Assembly (NCBI GenBank): GCA_963781805.1
Contig: CAWAHF010000004.1
Span: 5,952,001 to 6,016,000 of the forward strand
From: JAFGPL01 sp963781805
Lineage (GTDB): Bacteria > Bacteroidota > Bacteroidia > Bacteroidales > UBA10428
Direction of reading: 5' to 3'
DNA length: 64,000 nt
The notes beneath the pieces were generated by a model that was given only the letters and a program-made list of their open reading frames with translations, ran no database searches and was not told the DNA's origin. Position 1 is the stretch's first letter. Every line of letters starts with the position of its first letter. Below, piece after piece: positions 51,718 through 61,654 of the stretch. The translations under genes were made by a program, and so were the position numbers.

Positions 51718-53205
51718 TTATTTTAAATCCTGGTTTACGGTCAATGCAATCACAACCACGTATCTTTTGGTATCATTAACAAAGGCAGTTTTACAAGTAT
51801 ATGTTGTACCAGATGTAACACCATTCGGGAATTGAAAAACATTGAATTGCTTGTTGGTGGCATCATAATTGGCCGCAATAGCACAATTAGCAGTACCCCA
51901 ATTACATACATTACCAGATGCATTGAACCAACAACCGTTTTCTCCCGTAAGTCCGCCAAGGTACAATGAATCGTTTGCATTGACACCATAAATTTGTGCA
52001 CTTGCCGGACCACATCCTATAGCACTATAAATGGCGGCAGTATCCAAAGCTATTACAGTAGGTGTATAATCGTTGTTGGTATCTGCTGATGCTGATAAAT
52101 TCTGAGTTCCTTCAAGCGTCGTTTCCGGATATACCACAGGAGCTTCAGTAATAGTCACGTTGATAACAACATCATACTCTTGTAAATTGTCTAAGTTTAC
52201 AAATGCAATCTTGACTGTATAAGTCTCTCCTACGGTAGTCCCATCCGGGAATTGACCAACATTAAACAATTCATCTGCTACACTATACTCTGCAAAAACT
52301 GCACAAAGTGTATCACCCCAGCTGCAAACATCTCCTGTTGAATTGAACCAGTATCCGGGATCACTTGCAGTAGATCCGTATATATACAAAGAATCGTCAC
52401 TGGCATCAATGCCAAAGATTTTAGCATCACCAGGGGCAATTCCAATGGCGGCGGAAATGGCTGCAGCATCAATTACTACGGGGGTTGCAGTGTAATCGCT
52501 ATTTTGTTCTGCTTCAATATCATAGGTAAGTGTGCCTACAACAGTAGTAACGGGGTACACAAGCGGTGGTATCACTGGTGCCTCGCCGATGGTCACATTG
52601 AAAATGAATGCCACAGTTGTTGTATCATACTTCATAGCCTCTACGATGTGATACACATCTCCTTCAGTTGGCCGACTGGGATAGCAAGCAATTTGAAACT
52701 GAAGGGTTGTTTCATCTACTTTTTCGCAAAATAAGTAAGCCTGATCACCCCAAACGCAAGCATCTCCGTTCATATCAAACCAGTGACCAAAGGAATTTGT
52801 ATTGGATGGATCGTTCACTTCATACTTGGTAGACCAGTTGTAAGTATAAAAGGTAATATCATTACCTGTTTGTACCAAATCCGGAGCAGTGCCTTCCAGT
52901 GTACCTAAACCGGCCACTAACTCAGCAACCGTAGCATACCCAAACAATTCGAGTAGTTTTGCGGTATCGTTAGTAAGATTTACGATAACCCCCGTATAAT
53001 CATCCGTTAGAGGCACAGTTATATCCTGAGTGAATACATAGGAGGCAGGAATGATATTCTTCAAAGAATCCTGACGGGCTATTTCAGCCAGTTCTTCCGG
53101 TGTGTATTCGTGTTTTCCGCTATTATTATCGTCCTTCTCACAAGAAACGAAGATTAAACCGAAAAAGGCTATAAATGCCAATGTGTTAAAAATTAGTTTT
53201 TTCAT
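51718..53205 (-). CDS. Triple DUF4859-like repeat lipoprotein (probable surface glycan-binding protein)
   Basis: 495 residues; lipoprotein signal with FVSCEKDD (Cys22, followed by acidic residues as in surface-exported Bacteroidota lipoproteins). Three tandem modules (~55-210, ~215-355, ~360-495), each with GxWFxxxGxVCxWG, an FxxxQxP strand and a GxxYxxxxAxV strand. It lies directly after SusD in the position that SusE/SusF-like surface glycan-binding proteins take, so binding of the locus substrate outside the cell is the likely job. The module is the same as the C-terminal one in the next two genes. No catalytic motif is seen. Confidence 0.75.
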   Translation of the reverse strand: MKKLIFNTLAFIAFFGLIFVSCEKDDNNSGKHEYTPEELAEIARQDSLKNIIPASYVFTQDITVPLTDDYTGVIVNLTNDTAKLLELFGYATVAELVAGLGTLEGTAPDLVQTGNDITFYTYNWSTKYEVNDPSNTNSFGHWFDMNGDACVWGDQAYLFCEKVDETTLQFQIACYPSRPTEGDVYHIVEAMKYDTTTVAFIFNVTIGEAPVIPPLVYPVTTVVGTLTYDIEAEQNSDYTATPVVIDAAAISAAIGIAPGDAKIFGIDASDDSLYIYGSTASDPGYWFNSTGDVCSWGDTLCAVFAEYSVADELFNVGQFPDGTTVGETYTVKIAFVNLDNLQEYDVVINVTITEAPVVYPETTLEGTQNLSASADTNNDYTPTVIALDTAAIYSAIGCGPASAQIYGVNANDSLYLGGLTGENGCWFNASGNVCNWGTANCAIAANYDATNKQFNVFQFPNGVTSGTTYTCKTAFVNDTKRYVVVIALTVNQDLK

Positions 53206-53262
53206 AATGTTTACGTTTTTAAATAAATAATTGGGTTTATAATACTATTATATTTTACATTT

Positions 53263-55014
53263 CTATTTATCATATCCGGGATTCTGTATCAGTTTTAAAT
53301 TGGCATTCAGAAAGTCCTGGAAAATGGGATAAACATTTTTGTTCACATCCTCCTCCAAAGGAACGGATGATGCATCATAACAAAAACGTGATTTTCCATT
53401 AAAGACATTCCGCGAACCGTCTTTTAAACGGAAACGAATCAGATCCTGGCGACGATGGTGTTCTCCGATAAATTCCCAAGCCAGGTCATCCAGTAAACCG
53501 CCCAGTTCAATATCATCGCCTCCTTCGTGGGTGAACACCTGTAAATCCTTGCCTTCTGCATCAAGTTGTGTTTCACGATAGCCATAGTCATAAACGCTTC
53601 CACCTTCCAGGTCCGCAATAGTACGCACAGCCTTAGCAGTATTGGTAGGAAAAGAGCGTGCACGTACTTCGGATACCAGATCTGCAGCAATTTGTTTGTT
53701 CCTGTCAAGTCGAAGCAAACACTCTGCTTTAATAAACATTGCATCGGCAAGGCGATAAAAACAGACATCGTCTCCATAGGTTCCGTCCTGTCCGGATACG
53801 ATTTCCTTTTTCCAGAAGCGGGCGCCTTCCATTTTATATGCTCCGGGATTATTAATGCTGTGCACGGAAATGGAATAATTTAAAGGAACACCATCTGCGG
53901 TGATTGGAGTGGCAACGAGACCATCTGTATTACCGGCTGCTACGTAGTCATTGTACTGGTAAATTGTAATGTCGGTACCATTCTTTTGATAGGAATATTG
54001 CGGACCAAACAACCAGGTATCAGTCTTTCGTTTGTCATCCGGATCATACGTATCCATAAACTGGGGAACTGCACAGCTTCCGTTCCAGGGAGCAGAATTA
54101 TACAGAAAGGTGGCTGCACTTGCCGGGTGCAGGCATTTGTTACTCAGATAACAAGCTGATGCAAAATCGATATCCAGTGGAATAGCAAATATGGTCTCCT
54201 TGCAACCGCTTCCGTCGGCCATTTGCGGGTCTGTATATTTCGCAGCTAGTTGGTAATTCGGAGAAGCCAATACCTCGTTAACTTCCGCCAGGGCTTTTTC
54301 ATACCAGGAATTGTCAGTATACCCCTCATCAGCATTTCCGTAAAACCAGGCATTGTGATTCAAATACACTTTTGCCAGGGTCATACATGCCGCATAGTAA
54401 TTCATGCGTCCGTAACTCGATGTTTTGGGTAAATCTGTTTTTGCAGAGTCAAGTTCGGAGACAATAAAATCGAATACGACTGCCGGATCTTCCTGTTCAG
54501 GCAGGAATCCTGCCGGGAGGTCGGAAGTAGTGATAAGCGGCACATTACGAAATATGTCGAGCAGGACGTAATAAAAAAGTGCCCGCATGGCGCGGAATTC
54601 TGCCACTTTTTCCTTATCGGCTTTGATACCTTCCAAATCCAGCAATTTATTGCAATAACCGATTCCGACAAAGGGATAATACCAGGTTTGATAGAAATGG
54701 GGAATTGCCGAAGTAAATGTATGTTGGTGCAGGAGGATGTATTGAGCTCCCCAGCCAACTCCGATTCGCAAGGGGGTCATTAACAGGTCACAGCTTTCCT
54801 CACATTGGTCGAAAAGCGCTTCCCATGCCCAGTATGTATACCGAAGGTTTGTATAAACAGGTCCTGACATACTTTCTATTTCCTCTGGCGTGAATGTAAT
54901 ATTTTCTTCTTCAGAGAGCGAAGAGTATAGCGTTTCATCCAGATTTGTACAGGATACACTAAAGATTAATAAACTGATTACAGTTGTAATACATATTTTA
55001 TTATTCAGTTTCAT
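53263..55014 (-). CDS. SusD/RagB family outer membrane lipoprotein
   Basis: 583 residues; lipoprotein signal FSVSCTNLDE (Cys22). Typical SusD features: N-terminal YSSLSEEENITFTPEEIE, helical TPR-like core with FYQTWYYPFVGIGYCNKLL and AEFRAMRALFYYVLLDIFRNVPLIT, and a C-terminal RAGB domain ending ...WEFIGEHHRRQDLIRF...YPIFQDFLNANLKLIQNPGY. It caps the SusC channel and captures oligosaccharide at the surface. It follows SusC by 9 bp. Confidence 0.95.
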   Translation of the reverse strand: MKLNNKICITTVISLLIFSVSCTNLDETLYSSLSEEENITFTPEEIESMSGPVYTNLRYTYWAWEALFDQCEESCDLLMTPLRIGVGWGAQYILLHQHTFTSAIPHFYQTWYYPFVGIGYCNKLLDLEGIKADKEKVAEFRAMRALFYYVLLDIFRNVPLITTSDLPAGFLPEQEDPAVVFDFIVSELDSAKTDLPKTSSYGRMNYYAACMTLAKVYLNHNAWFYGNADEGYTDNSWYEKALAEVNEVLASPNYQLAAKYTDPQMADGSGCKETIFAIPLDIDFASACYLSNKCLHPASAATFLYNSAPWNGSCAVPQFMDTYDPDDKRKTDTWLFGPQYSYQKNGTDITIYQYNDYVAAGNTDGLVATPITADGVPLNYSISVHSINNPGAYKMEGARFWKKEIVSGQDGTYGDDVCFYRLADAMFIKAECLLRLDRNKQIAADLVSEVRARSFPTNTAKAVRTIADLEGGSVYDYGYRETQLDAEGKDLQVFTHEGGDDIELGGLLDDLAWEFIGEHHRRQDLIRFRLKDGSRNVFNGKSRFCYDASSVPLEEDVNKNVYPIFQDFLNANLKLIQNPGYDK

Positions 55015-55023
55015 GATAGTTTC

Positions 55024-58000
55024 CTATTTAAAATTAATATTTATCCCCAGCGAAAATGAGCGTATCGTAGGATATTTATCCCTACTGTCAACTCCGAGAG
55101 ACCATATATCTGTATTACTAAGTTCGGGATCCAGTCCTTTGTATTTTGTAATACATAAAAGGTTTTCACCTGATAAGAATATTCTGAAGTTATCGACATT
55201 TTTCATCCTGATAATGTTTACTGTATAACCCAGGGTGAGGTTATCTATCTTCAGAAAATCTCCATTCTCGTAATACCAGCTCACAATGGTCTGTGACTGA
55301 GAGCTTGACAGGAGGCGGGATGCTCCTGTAGGCTGACCTAACTCATTTACAATAGGTATTGGATTAGCAGCTGATTTGAGCCTGTTATAGGCAATGGAAT
55401 TATTCTCGTAAAACATGCGTTGTTCATTGACAATCTGGAATCCCAGCTGAGAACTCATTTGAATGTTTATATCGAATTTCTTCCAGGAAATGGAGTTTCC
55501 CCAACCCAGGTATACTTTAGGAATGGCTGAAGTACCCAACCATTGACGGTATGGCGTTTCTGCAGTGGCCATTTTTGCTTCAAATTCCTCGTACAGGCCT
55601 GTTTCAGGATTTTGTACCATCCATTTCCCATCTGCAGAAACTCCTGCAGTTTTAAGGGTATAATACCTTCCAAAAGAAGATCCTTCTATGATCCTTTGTG
55701 TGGGAAGGGAGATGGGATCGCCTGCCCAACCTCCATCTACATAATTTTCGGTCTCATATAAATCATTGGAGAGACTTACCAGTTTATTGACATTATGTGT
55801 TATCACGAGTGTGGAAGTATATTGGACTTTAGAGGTCATAACAGGAATAGCCTTTATCATTACTTCTATACCTCGGTTTTGCATTGTGCCTGCATTAGCA
55901 TATGTTTGTGTAAACAGGTTAGGTGGAGAAGGCACATTATAGTTGTATAATAAATCCTTTGTCATTTTATTATAGATGTCAACTGACCCACCAATTCGAT
56001 TATTCAGGAAAGCAAAATCCAATCCAACGTTCAACTCTCTTGATTTTTCCCACTTGAGATTTGGATTGGGATTTGCTATAACCTCCAGGCTTGGTTTCCA
56101 TACGCCGTTTGCGTCTAAGTAATATCCCCACGATGTGCTGTTGTAATTCCATCGGGTAATCGACTGATAGGAATCTGATGCAATCATTCCTGTAATACCA
56201 TACCCTGCACGAAGTTTGAGGTTACTTACCCAATTAAGACTCCTCATAAAATTTTCGTTACTAATGGTCCAACCGGCAGATATTGCAGGGAAGGTACCCC
56301 ATTTATTGTTCTTACCGAATTTTGAGGAACCTTCGTGACGAACACTCATAAGAAGATTGTATTTATTCTTGTAGCCATAACTAATTCTACCGAAAAATCC
56401 GATCAGCTTGCTGTCTTCCATATAGCTTCCTTCACCGGCTTTTCCATCTTTCAAAGCGGAACCTCCGCCTAAATTATTATAACGATAAGCATCGGTAGAA
56501 TAGCCATAGTTAAATGCAGACATCGATTCAGAGAGGTCATATAGATAACTATATCCCGCAAGTGCCGAGATACGGTGACTTCCAGCTAACGTATTTTCGT
56601 ATTTTGATGTCAATTCCAATTGATTTGATTCTGAATAGTTACTTGCCTTGTAAGCATATCCGTTGTAGCCAGCTGTTTTTTGAGTATAATAGTCCTTGGT
56701 AGTGTATGACTCAGTATTACCATTCGTACGATTGGTTGAAAGCATTAGTTCTGTCTGCCATCCTTTTATTGGTTCAGCAGTTAAACTTCCGGTGGTGCGT
56801 GTCCACTGACTCTTATAATCACCAAGATTTTCATAAATCATTGCTACTGGATTGTAATACTGGAATACAGTCCAGTCTTCATAATATTTCCCAAGCTTCG
56901 GATCGTTATCTACATTATAAATCGGTTCAGTCGGATTTCGAATTACTGCCTGGCGATAAATATTGTTAACACCTCCGTTGCTGGCATCGGTCACATCATT
57001 TTTGTGAGTTCCTTTGAGTATGTTAAGATTTAACTTCAACCTGTCCCCTAACATCCAATGATTCAAATCGAACTGCATTTTCATTTCTTTGTTGTTGGAT
57101 TTCCTAATGGTCCCTTGTTCATCACGGTAACCAAAATTGGCAGAATAACTTGTTTTCTCATTTCCACCTTTAATATTCAGGCTGTGATTTTGAGTAGAAC
57201 CCAACTGGGAAACAGCTGACAACCAATCGGTATCCCAACTCCGATCCTTGAAAGAAGTCATTCCAAAACGGATATCATGTGGATCCATAAAATCAGCTAC
57301 CTTTAAATAATTTGAAATCGTTCCATATGCTGAATAGGTTACATTGGTCTCTTCACTTCGTTTGCCTGTATTTGTGGTAATAATAATAACCCCATTTGCA
57401 CCACGAGTACCATATATCGCAGCAGCAGAGGCATCTTTAAGCACATCTATTGATTCGATATTTTCGGGAGCTACATCATTCATGGAACCTTCGATTCCAT
57501 CTATCAGTACTAACGGAGTATTAGCTCCCATTAAACTGATGATACCACGCAGACGGATAGTTGATTCAGCATTGGGGTCACCTGAGCCTTTGGTTATCGT
57601 TAAACCGGCAACTTTACCCTTGACTAATTCTGCTGCATCCTGGATGTTTCCTGTAAGAAAATCTTCTTTCTTAACACTGGCAACCGCACTGGTGACATCG
57701 GCTCTGCGCTGGGTGCCATATCCAATCACAACCACTTCTTCCAGTGATTCCACACTCTCCACGAGATTTACATCGATCACTGATTGACTGCCAACTTCGA
57801 TTTCTTCCGAGATATATCCAACGAATGAATAAACAAGAACAACATCGGGTGAGGAAACGGTAATTTCATAGTGTCCGTTCAAATCTGTTATTACACCAAT
57901 GGATGTGCCTTTTACGACTACATTTACTCCGGGGAGCGGTTCTCCAGACTCTGATGACTTTACCGTACCTGTTACTATAGTTTGCTGGAGCAGGGCCTTT

Positions 58001-58362
58001 GGGGAAATCAATACCAGGTTGTTTTCCATAATCTTATACGTTATTTCAGATCCCTTAAACAACCTGTTCAATAAATCCTCAATCTTGAGATTATTCGCTT
58101 CAAACATGATGCTTTTGTCGACATTGGTCAACACATCATTATAGAAAAAGCGTAAATCACTTTGTTTTTCAATCTCTTTAAGTACCTCCCGTATCGAGGT
58201 CTTCTCCATGTTGATTGTGAAGTGTCTGTTTTGGGAGTAAAGAGCAGCATTTAATTGAAAAACTCCAAATAAAATGAAAATCAGAGTTAGTTTCATAGTT
58301 AATAAGAGTTTAAGTAGTGTCTGTTTATAATTAATCAGACACAAGGGTTTTCTTTTTTTCAT
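55024..58362 (-). CDS. SusC/RagA family TonB-dependent transporter with STN domain
   Basis: 1112 residues. After a signal peptide (the Met at residue ~23, MKLTLIFILFGV, is the better start biologically) come an STN signalling domain (~50-115; IREVLKEIEKQSDLRFFY, IEDLLNRLF), a carboxypeptidase-regulatory-like domain (~130-210; VTGTVKSSESGEPLPGVNVVV), the TonB plug (~225-330; DVLKDASAAAIYGTRGANGVIII) and the 22-strand barrel ending in ...RSFSLGININFK. It imports oligosaccharides with SusD. The STN domain indicates signalling through the FecR anti-sigma factors encoded just upstream. A strong stem-loop (58409-58441) lies in its leader. Confidence 0.95.
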   Translation of the reverse strand: MKKRKPLCLINYKQTLLKLLLTMKLTLIFILFGVFQLNAALYSQNRHFTINMEKTSIREVLKEIEKQSDLRFFYNDVLTNVDKSIMFEANNLKIEDLLNRLFKGSEITYKIMENNLVLISPKALLQQTIVTGTVKSSESGEPLPGVNVVVKGTSIGVITDLNGHYEITVSSPDVVLVYSFVGYISEEIEVGSQSVIDVNLVESVESLEEVVVIGYGTQRRADVTSAVASVKKEDFLTGNIQDAAELVKGKVAGLTITKGSGDPNAESTIRLRGIISLMGANTPLVLIDGIEGSMNDVAPENIESIDVLKDASAAAIYGTRGANGVIIITTNTGKRSEETNVTYSAYGTISNYLKVADFMDPHDIRFGMTSFKDRSWDTDWLSAVSQLGSTQNHSLNIKGGNEKTSYSANFGYRDEQGTIRKSNNKEMKMQFDLNHWMLGDRLKLNLNILKGTHKNDVTDASNGGVNNIYRQAVIRNPTEPIYNVDNDPKLGKYYEDWTVFQYYNPVAMIYENLGDYKSQWTRTTGSLTAEPIKGWQTELMLSTNRTNGNTESYTTKDYYTQKTAGYNGYAYKASNYSESNQLELTSKYENTLAGSHRISALAGYSYLYDLSESMSAFNYGYSTDAYRYNNLGGGSALKDGKAGEGSYMEDSKLIGFFGRISYGYKNKYNLLMSVRHEGSSKFGKNNKWGTFPAISAGWTISNENFMRSLNWVSNLKLRAGYGITGMIASDSYQSITRWNYNSTSWGYYLDANGVWKPSLEVIANPNPNLKWEKSRELNVGLDFAFLNNRIGGSVDIYNKMTKDLLYNYNVPSPPNLFTQTYANAGTMQNRGIEVMIKAIPVMTSKVQYTSTLVITHNVNKLVSLSNDLYETENYVDGGWAGDPISLPTQRIIEGSSFGRYYTLKTAGVSADGKWMVQNPETGLYEEFEAKMATAETPYRQWLGTSAIPKVYLGWGNSISWKKFDINIQMSSQLGFQIVNEQRMFYENNSIAYNRLKSAANPIPIVNELGQPTGASRLLSSSQSQTIVSWYYENGDFLKIDNLTLGYTVNIIRMKNVDNFRIFLSGENLLCITKYKGLDPELSNTDIWSLGVDSRDKYPTIRSFSLGININFK

Positions 58363-58408
58363 ACATTTGTAGTGTTTTAGAAGTTTTTATCAAAATTTTT
58401 AAGATTAT

Positions 58409-58441
58409 GAACTGCAGAATGTTGACGGCATTTTGCAGTTC
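58409..58441. repeat. Strong stem-loop between fecR and susC
   Basis: GAACTGCAGAATG (58409-58421) pairs with CATTTTGCAGTTC (58429-58441) around a 7-nt loop: 13 bp with a single G-U wobble. On the transcribed minus strand it is followed by an A/T-rich stretch without a clean U-run, so it could be an attenuator or RNA-processing signal in the susC leader rather than a plain terminator. Confidence 0.6.
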
Positions 58442-58502
58442 TTTGTAATTTTTAAGTAATTAGTTCATAGGCCTTTGTCTTTAAGTTTTAGCTAAGAGTA
58501 GT

Positions 58503-59612
58503 TTAGTTAGGTTTAAAATATATGTTTCTTGATAAAATGACTTGTTTCTGGTCAATTTTGTAAACAATAGGAGCCGTAAGTTTAATTGCTTCAAGTACCT
58601 GCTCCAGCGTTTCGTTTTCAAGAACCCCGCTGAAAATATAATGTTTCAGATTATCGTCATTAATGATAATTGATACGTTAAATCTTCTTTCAAGCTTAAC
58701 AACAAGCGATTGTAGTTCTTCTCTTTCAATAATCCAGCGGTTATCTTTCCATGAAGTATATTTTTTGGTTGAAACTTGATCTACCTGAAAAGCAGCTTCA
58801 GAATTTTCATTTTTGTTTAATTCCGGAACAGTCTTATTCTGGATCTTATTGATAGTATTTTCTTCAATTGCACTATTCTTCGGATACAAGAGCTTCTGGT
58901 TAGCTTTCAATATAATTTTGTTACTGTTTGCCGTTTTAATATGATTGCCTTTTATCTGCACAATACCGCGTTCAACTGTTGTTTCAATGTAGTTCTCTTC
59001 AGGGTATGCTTTCACATTAAATGCGGTACCAACTACCCTGATACTCAATTCAGAAGTATTTACTATAAAAGGAAGCTCATTATTCTTGGTTACATCAAAA
59101 TAGGCTTCGCCTTCCAACTTTATATTCCGGTTATTACGACCAAACTGACGGTTATATATTAGTTTGGTTCCTGAATTCAACCATATATTGGAACCATCCG
59201 GCAGAATTACCTGGGATCTTGAACCATAAGGAATAATATATTCACAAACGGCACCATCATTCATCGGGTAGCCATGATTTTTAAGCAGTGAATATGCCAG
59301 GGTACCCAATAACGCCATAATTATAATTGCAGCAGCAACCTGTGGCAATCTCTTTATCCAGGTAACGGATGATTCTTGCTGTGTTTTTCTGTTGGAATAT
59401 TTTATGTTAAACTTAAAATTCTGCCATGCCTTTTCAGAGTCATAATCATCTGTTTTTCTTGCTGTTATTGCTGATTGCCAAATATCAAGGTATTCGTTAA
59501 ATTCTTTCCTGTGATCCGGATTGTTAAACTCATTTTTAAGGATATTCAATTCGTCAATCGAAATTTTCCCTGTTAAATAACTTTTTATCAGCTTACTTAT
59601 AGTTTTCGACAT
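58503..59612 (-). CDS. FecR family anti-sigma factor (copy 1)
   Basis: 369 residues. N-terminal ~80 residues are the cytoplasmic sigma-binding part (ISKLIKSYLTGKISIDELN), ~90-112 is the membrane helix (VAAAIIIMALLGTLAYSLL), ~130-230 is the FecR domain (IIPYGSRSQVILPDGSNIWL, EGEAYFDVTKN, GTAFNVKAYPE), and the C-terminal ~70 residues are a DUF4974 domain (LVVKLERRFNVSIIIND, FSGVLENETLEQVLEAIKL). It senses SusC occupancy in the periplasm and holds the ECF sigma factor. It lies downstream of a second FecR gene, to which it is clearly related. Confidence 0.92.
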   Translation of the reverse strand: MSKTISKLIKSYLTGKISIDELNILKNEFNNPDHRKEFNEYLDIWQSAITARKTDDYDSEKAWQNFKFNIKYSNRKTQQESSVTWIKRLPQVAAAIIIMALLGTLAYSLLKNHGYPMNDGAVCEYIIPYGSRSQVILPDGSNIWLNSGTKLIYNRQFGRNNRNIKLEGEAYFDVTKNNELPFIVNTSELSIRVVGTAFNVKAYPEENYIETTVERGIVQIKGNHIKTANSNKIILKANQKLLYPKNSAIEENTINKIQNKTVPELNKNENSEAAFQVDQVSTKKYTSWKDNRWIIEREELQSLVVKLERRFNVSIIINDDNLKHYIFSGVLENETLEQVLEAIKLTAPIVYKIDQKQVILSRNIYFKPN

Positions 59613-59819
59613 ATAATGTTTGTCTTATGATTGAACAACGTTTCATATAAGACCGGAAGGAATCCGATAAATGTGACAATTCACCTGAAAAAAAGTGAAT
59701 TTTTTATAGAGAAATGCAATTTTTAAAAATAAAGATTTGAAAATGAATAGAATGGTAAGTATAGAATTGTTCTTTAGTTATGGTTTTTTTCAGATAACGG
59801 AGATAATAGATTAAATTAT

Positions 59820-60974
59820 TTAATTGTTTATTTGAAGTTTTGATTTTAAGGCTTTAAGTTCATACAATGTAACTACATTATCTTTTAATTCAAATCGGAT
59901 GGGCGCTGTAAGTTTTATTGCTTCCAAAACCTGCTCCACTGTTTCGTCTTTTAAAATGCCACTGAATACATATTTTTTTAAAGACTCATCTTTAAATACA
60001 ATTTTAATATCGTATTTTCTTTCAAGTTTTTTGGCAAGATCCTGTAATTCTTCACTTTCAATAATCCATCTATTATCTTTCCATGAACTTATTTGTTCGG
60101 GTTTTTGAATCCTATTAATGATTACTTTCGGTCTAGAATCTAGGAATTGTTTCCGATGTTCTGTTGTTTTATGTTCTAAGGTCTCTGAATTCTTAAGGAT
60201 ATTTTCGTTAGGAGTTTTGAACCTGATTTCAACCTGCTGATTTGATTTCAGGATTATCTTATCCGCATTTTTTAATTGTCTGTTATAAATTTCAACAATT
60301 CCTTTCATTACCGTAGTTTCAACCATCTTTTCTTCGGGATAGGCTTTAATATTAAATTTTGTACCCAACGCCCTGATTTTTATTTTATTAGTTATAACTA
60401 CAAAAGGATGTTTTGATGCTTTAATTTCAAAATATGCTTCTCCTGACAGAAAAATATTTCTGTTTTTAGTATTGAATTGATCATTGTATTTTATCTGACT
60501 TCCGGCATTTATCCAAACCATAGAACTATCAGGCAGAAATACTCTGGATTTTGAACCATAAGGAACGATAAACTCGCTATATAGCTGATTTGAACCGGTT
60601 GATGGATTTTTATAAAACAAAAATGTTAACACAAGAATGATACATAGAATTGCTGCAACAGCTACTATCCATCTGTACTTGTTAAATTCCGGAAACATTG
60701 AATATCCTTTAGTTTTATGCAGGTCAGTAACACTGATTGAGTTTTTAAAATTTTTCCAGGCTTTAACTTCATCATAATTATCTTTTCTCCCGGGAATCAG
60801 ACTGACTTTCCATATTTCAATCAGTTCATCTAATGTTTTGCGATTTGCCGGGCTTTCATTTATCCAGGTTTTAATCTTAGGATAATCCTTAAATTTTTCT
60901 CTGTGAGAAATAAATTCGATTACAAATTCAGGAACTTCCTCTTGGTATGTGTTTTTTTGGATTACCATATTCAA
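59820..60974 (-). CDS. FecR family anti-sigma factor (copy 2)
   Basis: 384 residues with the same layout as copy 1: N-terminal cytoplasmic part, membrane helix at ~97-117 (WIVAVAAILCIILVLTFLF), FecR domain (FIVPYGSKSRVFLPDSSMVW, SGEAYFEIKAS, GTKFNIKAYPE) and DUF4974-type C-terminus (LARKLERKYDIKIVF-like; FSGILKDETVEQVLEAIKL). It starts 17 bp after the sigma factor stop. Two FecR genes for one sigma factor and one SusC suggests a recent tandem duplication; the 207-bp gap between them holds no clear promoter. Confidence 0.92.
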   Translation of the reverse strand: MNMVIQKNTYQEEVPEFVIEFISHREKFKDYPKIKTWINESPANRKTLDELIEIWKVSLIPGRKDNYDEVKAWKNFKNSISVTDLHKTKGYSMFPEFNKYRWIVAVAAILCIILVLTFLFYKNPSTGSNQLYSEFIVPYGSKSRVFLPDSSMVWINAGSQIKYNDQFNTKNRNIFLSGEAYFEIKASKHPFVVITNKIKIRALGTKFNIKAYPEEKMVETTVMKGIVEIYNRQLKNADKIILKSNQQVEIRFKTPNENILKNSETLEHKTTEHRKQFLDSRPKVIINRIQKPEQISSWKDNRWIIESEELQDLAKKLERKYDIKIVFKDESLKKYVFSGILKDETVEQVLEAIKLTAPIRFELKDNVVTLYELKALKSKLQINN

Positions 60975-60991
60975 TGCAGATGATCTCTGAA

Positions 60992-61609
60992 TTATGTTAA
61001 AAATAGTAACAATTTAGAGCAAATAAGGATTGCCAAAATGGGTAAATAATCCTTTAAACTTACACGAAGTTTTTCAAGCGCTCTTGACATTTGGGTACGT
61101 ATGGTATTTACAGAAATATCAAGTTTTGCGGAAACTTCTTCATAACTCATATTTTCAAACCTGCATAAGCAAAAAATTTCTCTGCATTTTTCAGGAAGTT
61201 GGTTAATTGCAATTTCAATTTCTTCCTGTATTTCTTTGGAAATTAAATTTGCCAGGGGATAATTATCTGAAGATGGTGAAAATAATTCTCTGTTTTCAAG
61301 CATATTGCGCGCATAGTCCTCATATTTCTTCGTTACCTTGAGATGCTCAAGGTACTTTATACATTGATTGTAAATACTTTTATAGAAATAAGAATTAATT
61401 GAATCCTTAATCTCTATTTTTTTTCTTTTTTCCCATAAATTCATAAAAAAATTGCCCACAATCTCTTCTGCCATTGCCTTTTCTCGTACATAGTATTCGG
61501 CAAAAAGACAAAGATTTTTATAGTATTTTTTGAATAGCTTTTCAAATGCAAGAATGTTACCCCCTCTAACTTTCACGAATAGATGCTTTTCTTCGGAAGG
61601 CATTGGCAT
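60992..61609 (-). CDS. ECF RNA polymerase sigma factor (RpoE-like, Bacteroidetes type)
   Basis: 205 residues. Region 2 (~20-90: FEKLFKKYYKNLCLFAEYYV...EEIVGNFFMNLWEKRKKI) and region 4 (~135-190: INQLPEKCREIFCLCRFENMSYEEVSAKLDISVNTIRTQMSRALEKLR) are complete. A hydrophobic tail (LPILAILICSKLLLFL) follows, an unusual C-terminal end for a soluble factor that is however common in Bacteroidota ECF sigma factors. It directs transcription of the SusC/D locus when released by FecR. A perfect promoter lies 46-75 bp upstream. The second Met (MPSEEKHL) could also be the start. Confidence 0.93.
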   Translation of the reverse strand: MPMPSEEKHLFVKVRGGNILAFEKLFKKYYKNLCLFAEYYVREKAMAEEIVGNFFMNLWEKRKKIEIKDSINSYFYKSIYNQCIKYLEHLKVTKKYEDYARNMLENRELFSPSSDNYPLANLISKEIQEEIEIAINQLPEKCREIFCLCRFENMSYEEVSAKLDISVNTIRTQMSRALEKLRVSLKDYLPILAILICSKLLLFLT

Positions 61610-61654
61610 ACAATTAAAAAAATCTTTTATTACGAAAAATTAACAATTATTTAT

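Noticed and set aside
59685..59712. Inverted repeat ATTCAC...GTGAAT followed by a T-run, possible terminator
   Set aside because: The T-run follows on the plus strand, while all genes here are on the minus strand; in their direction the poly-T lies in the loop.
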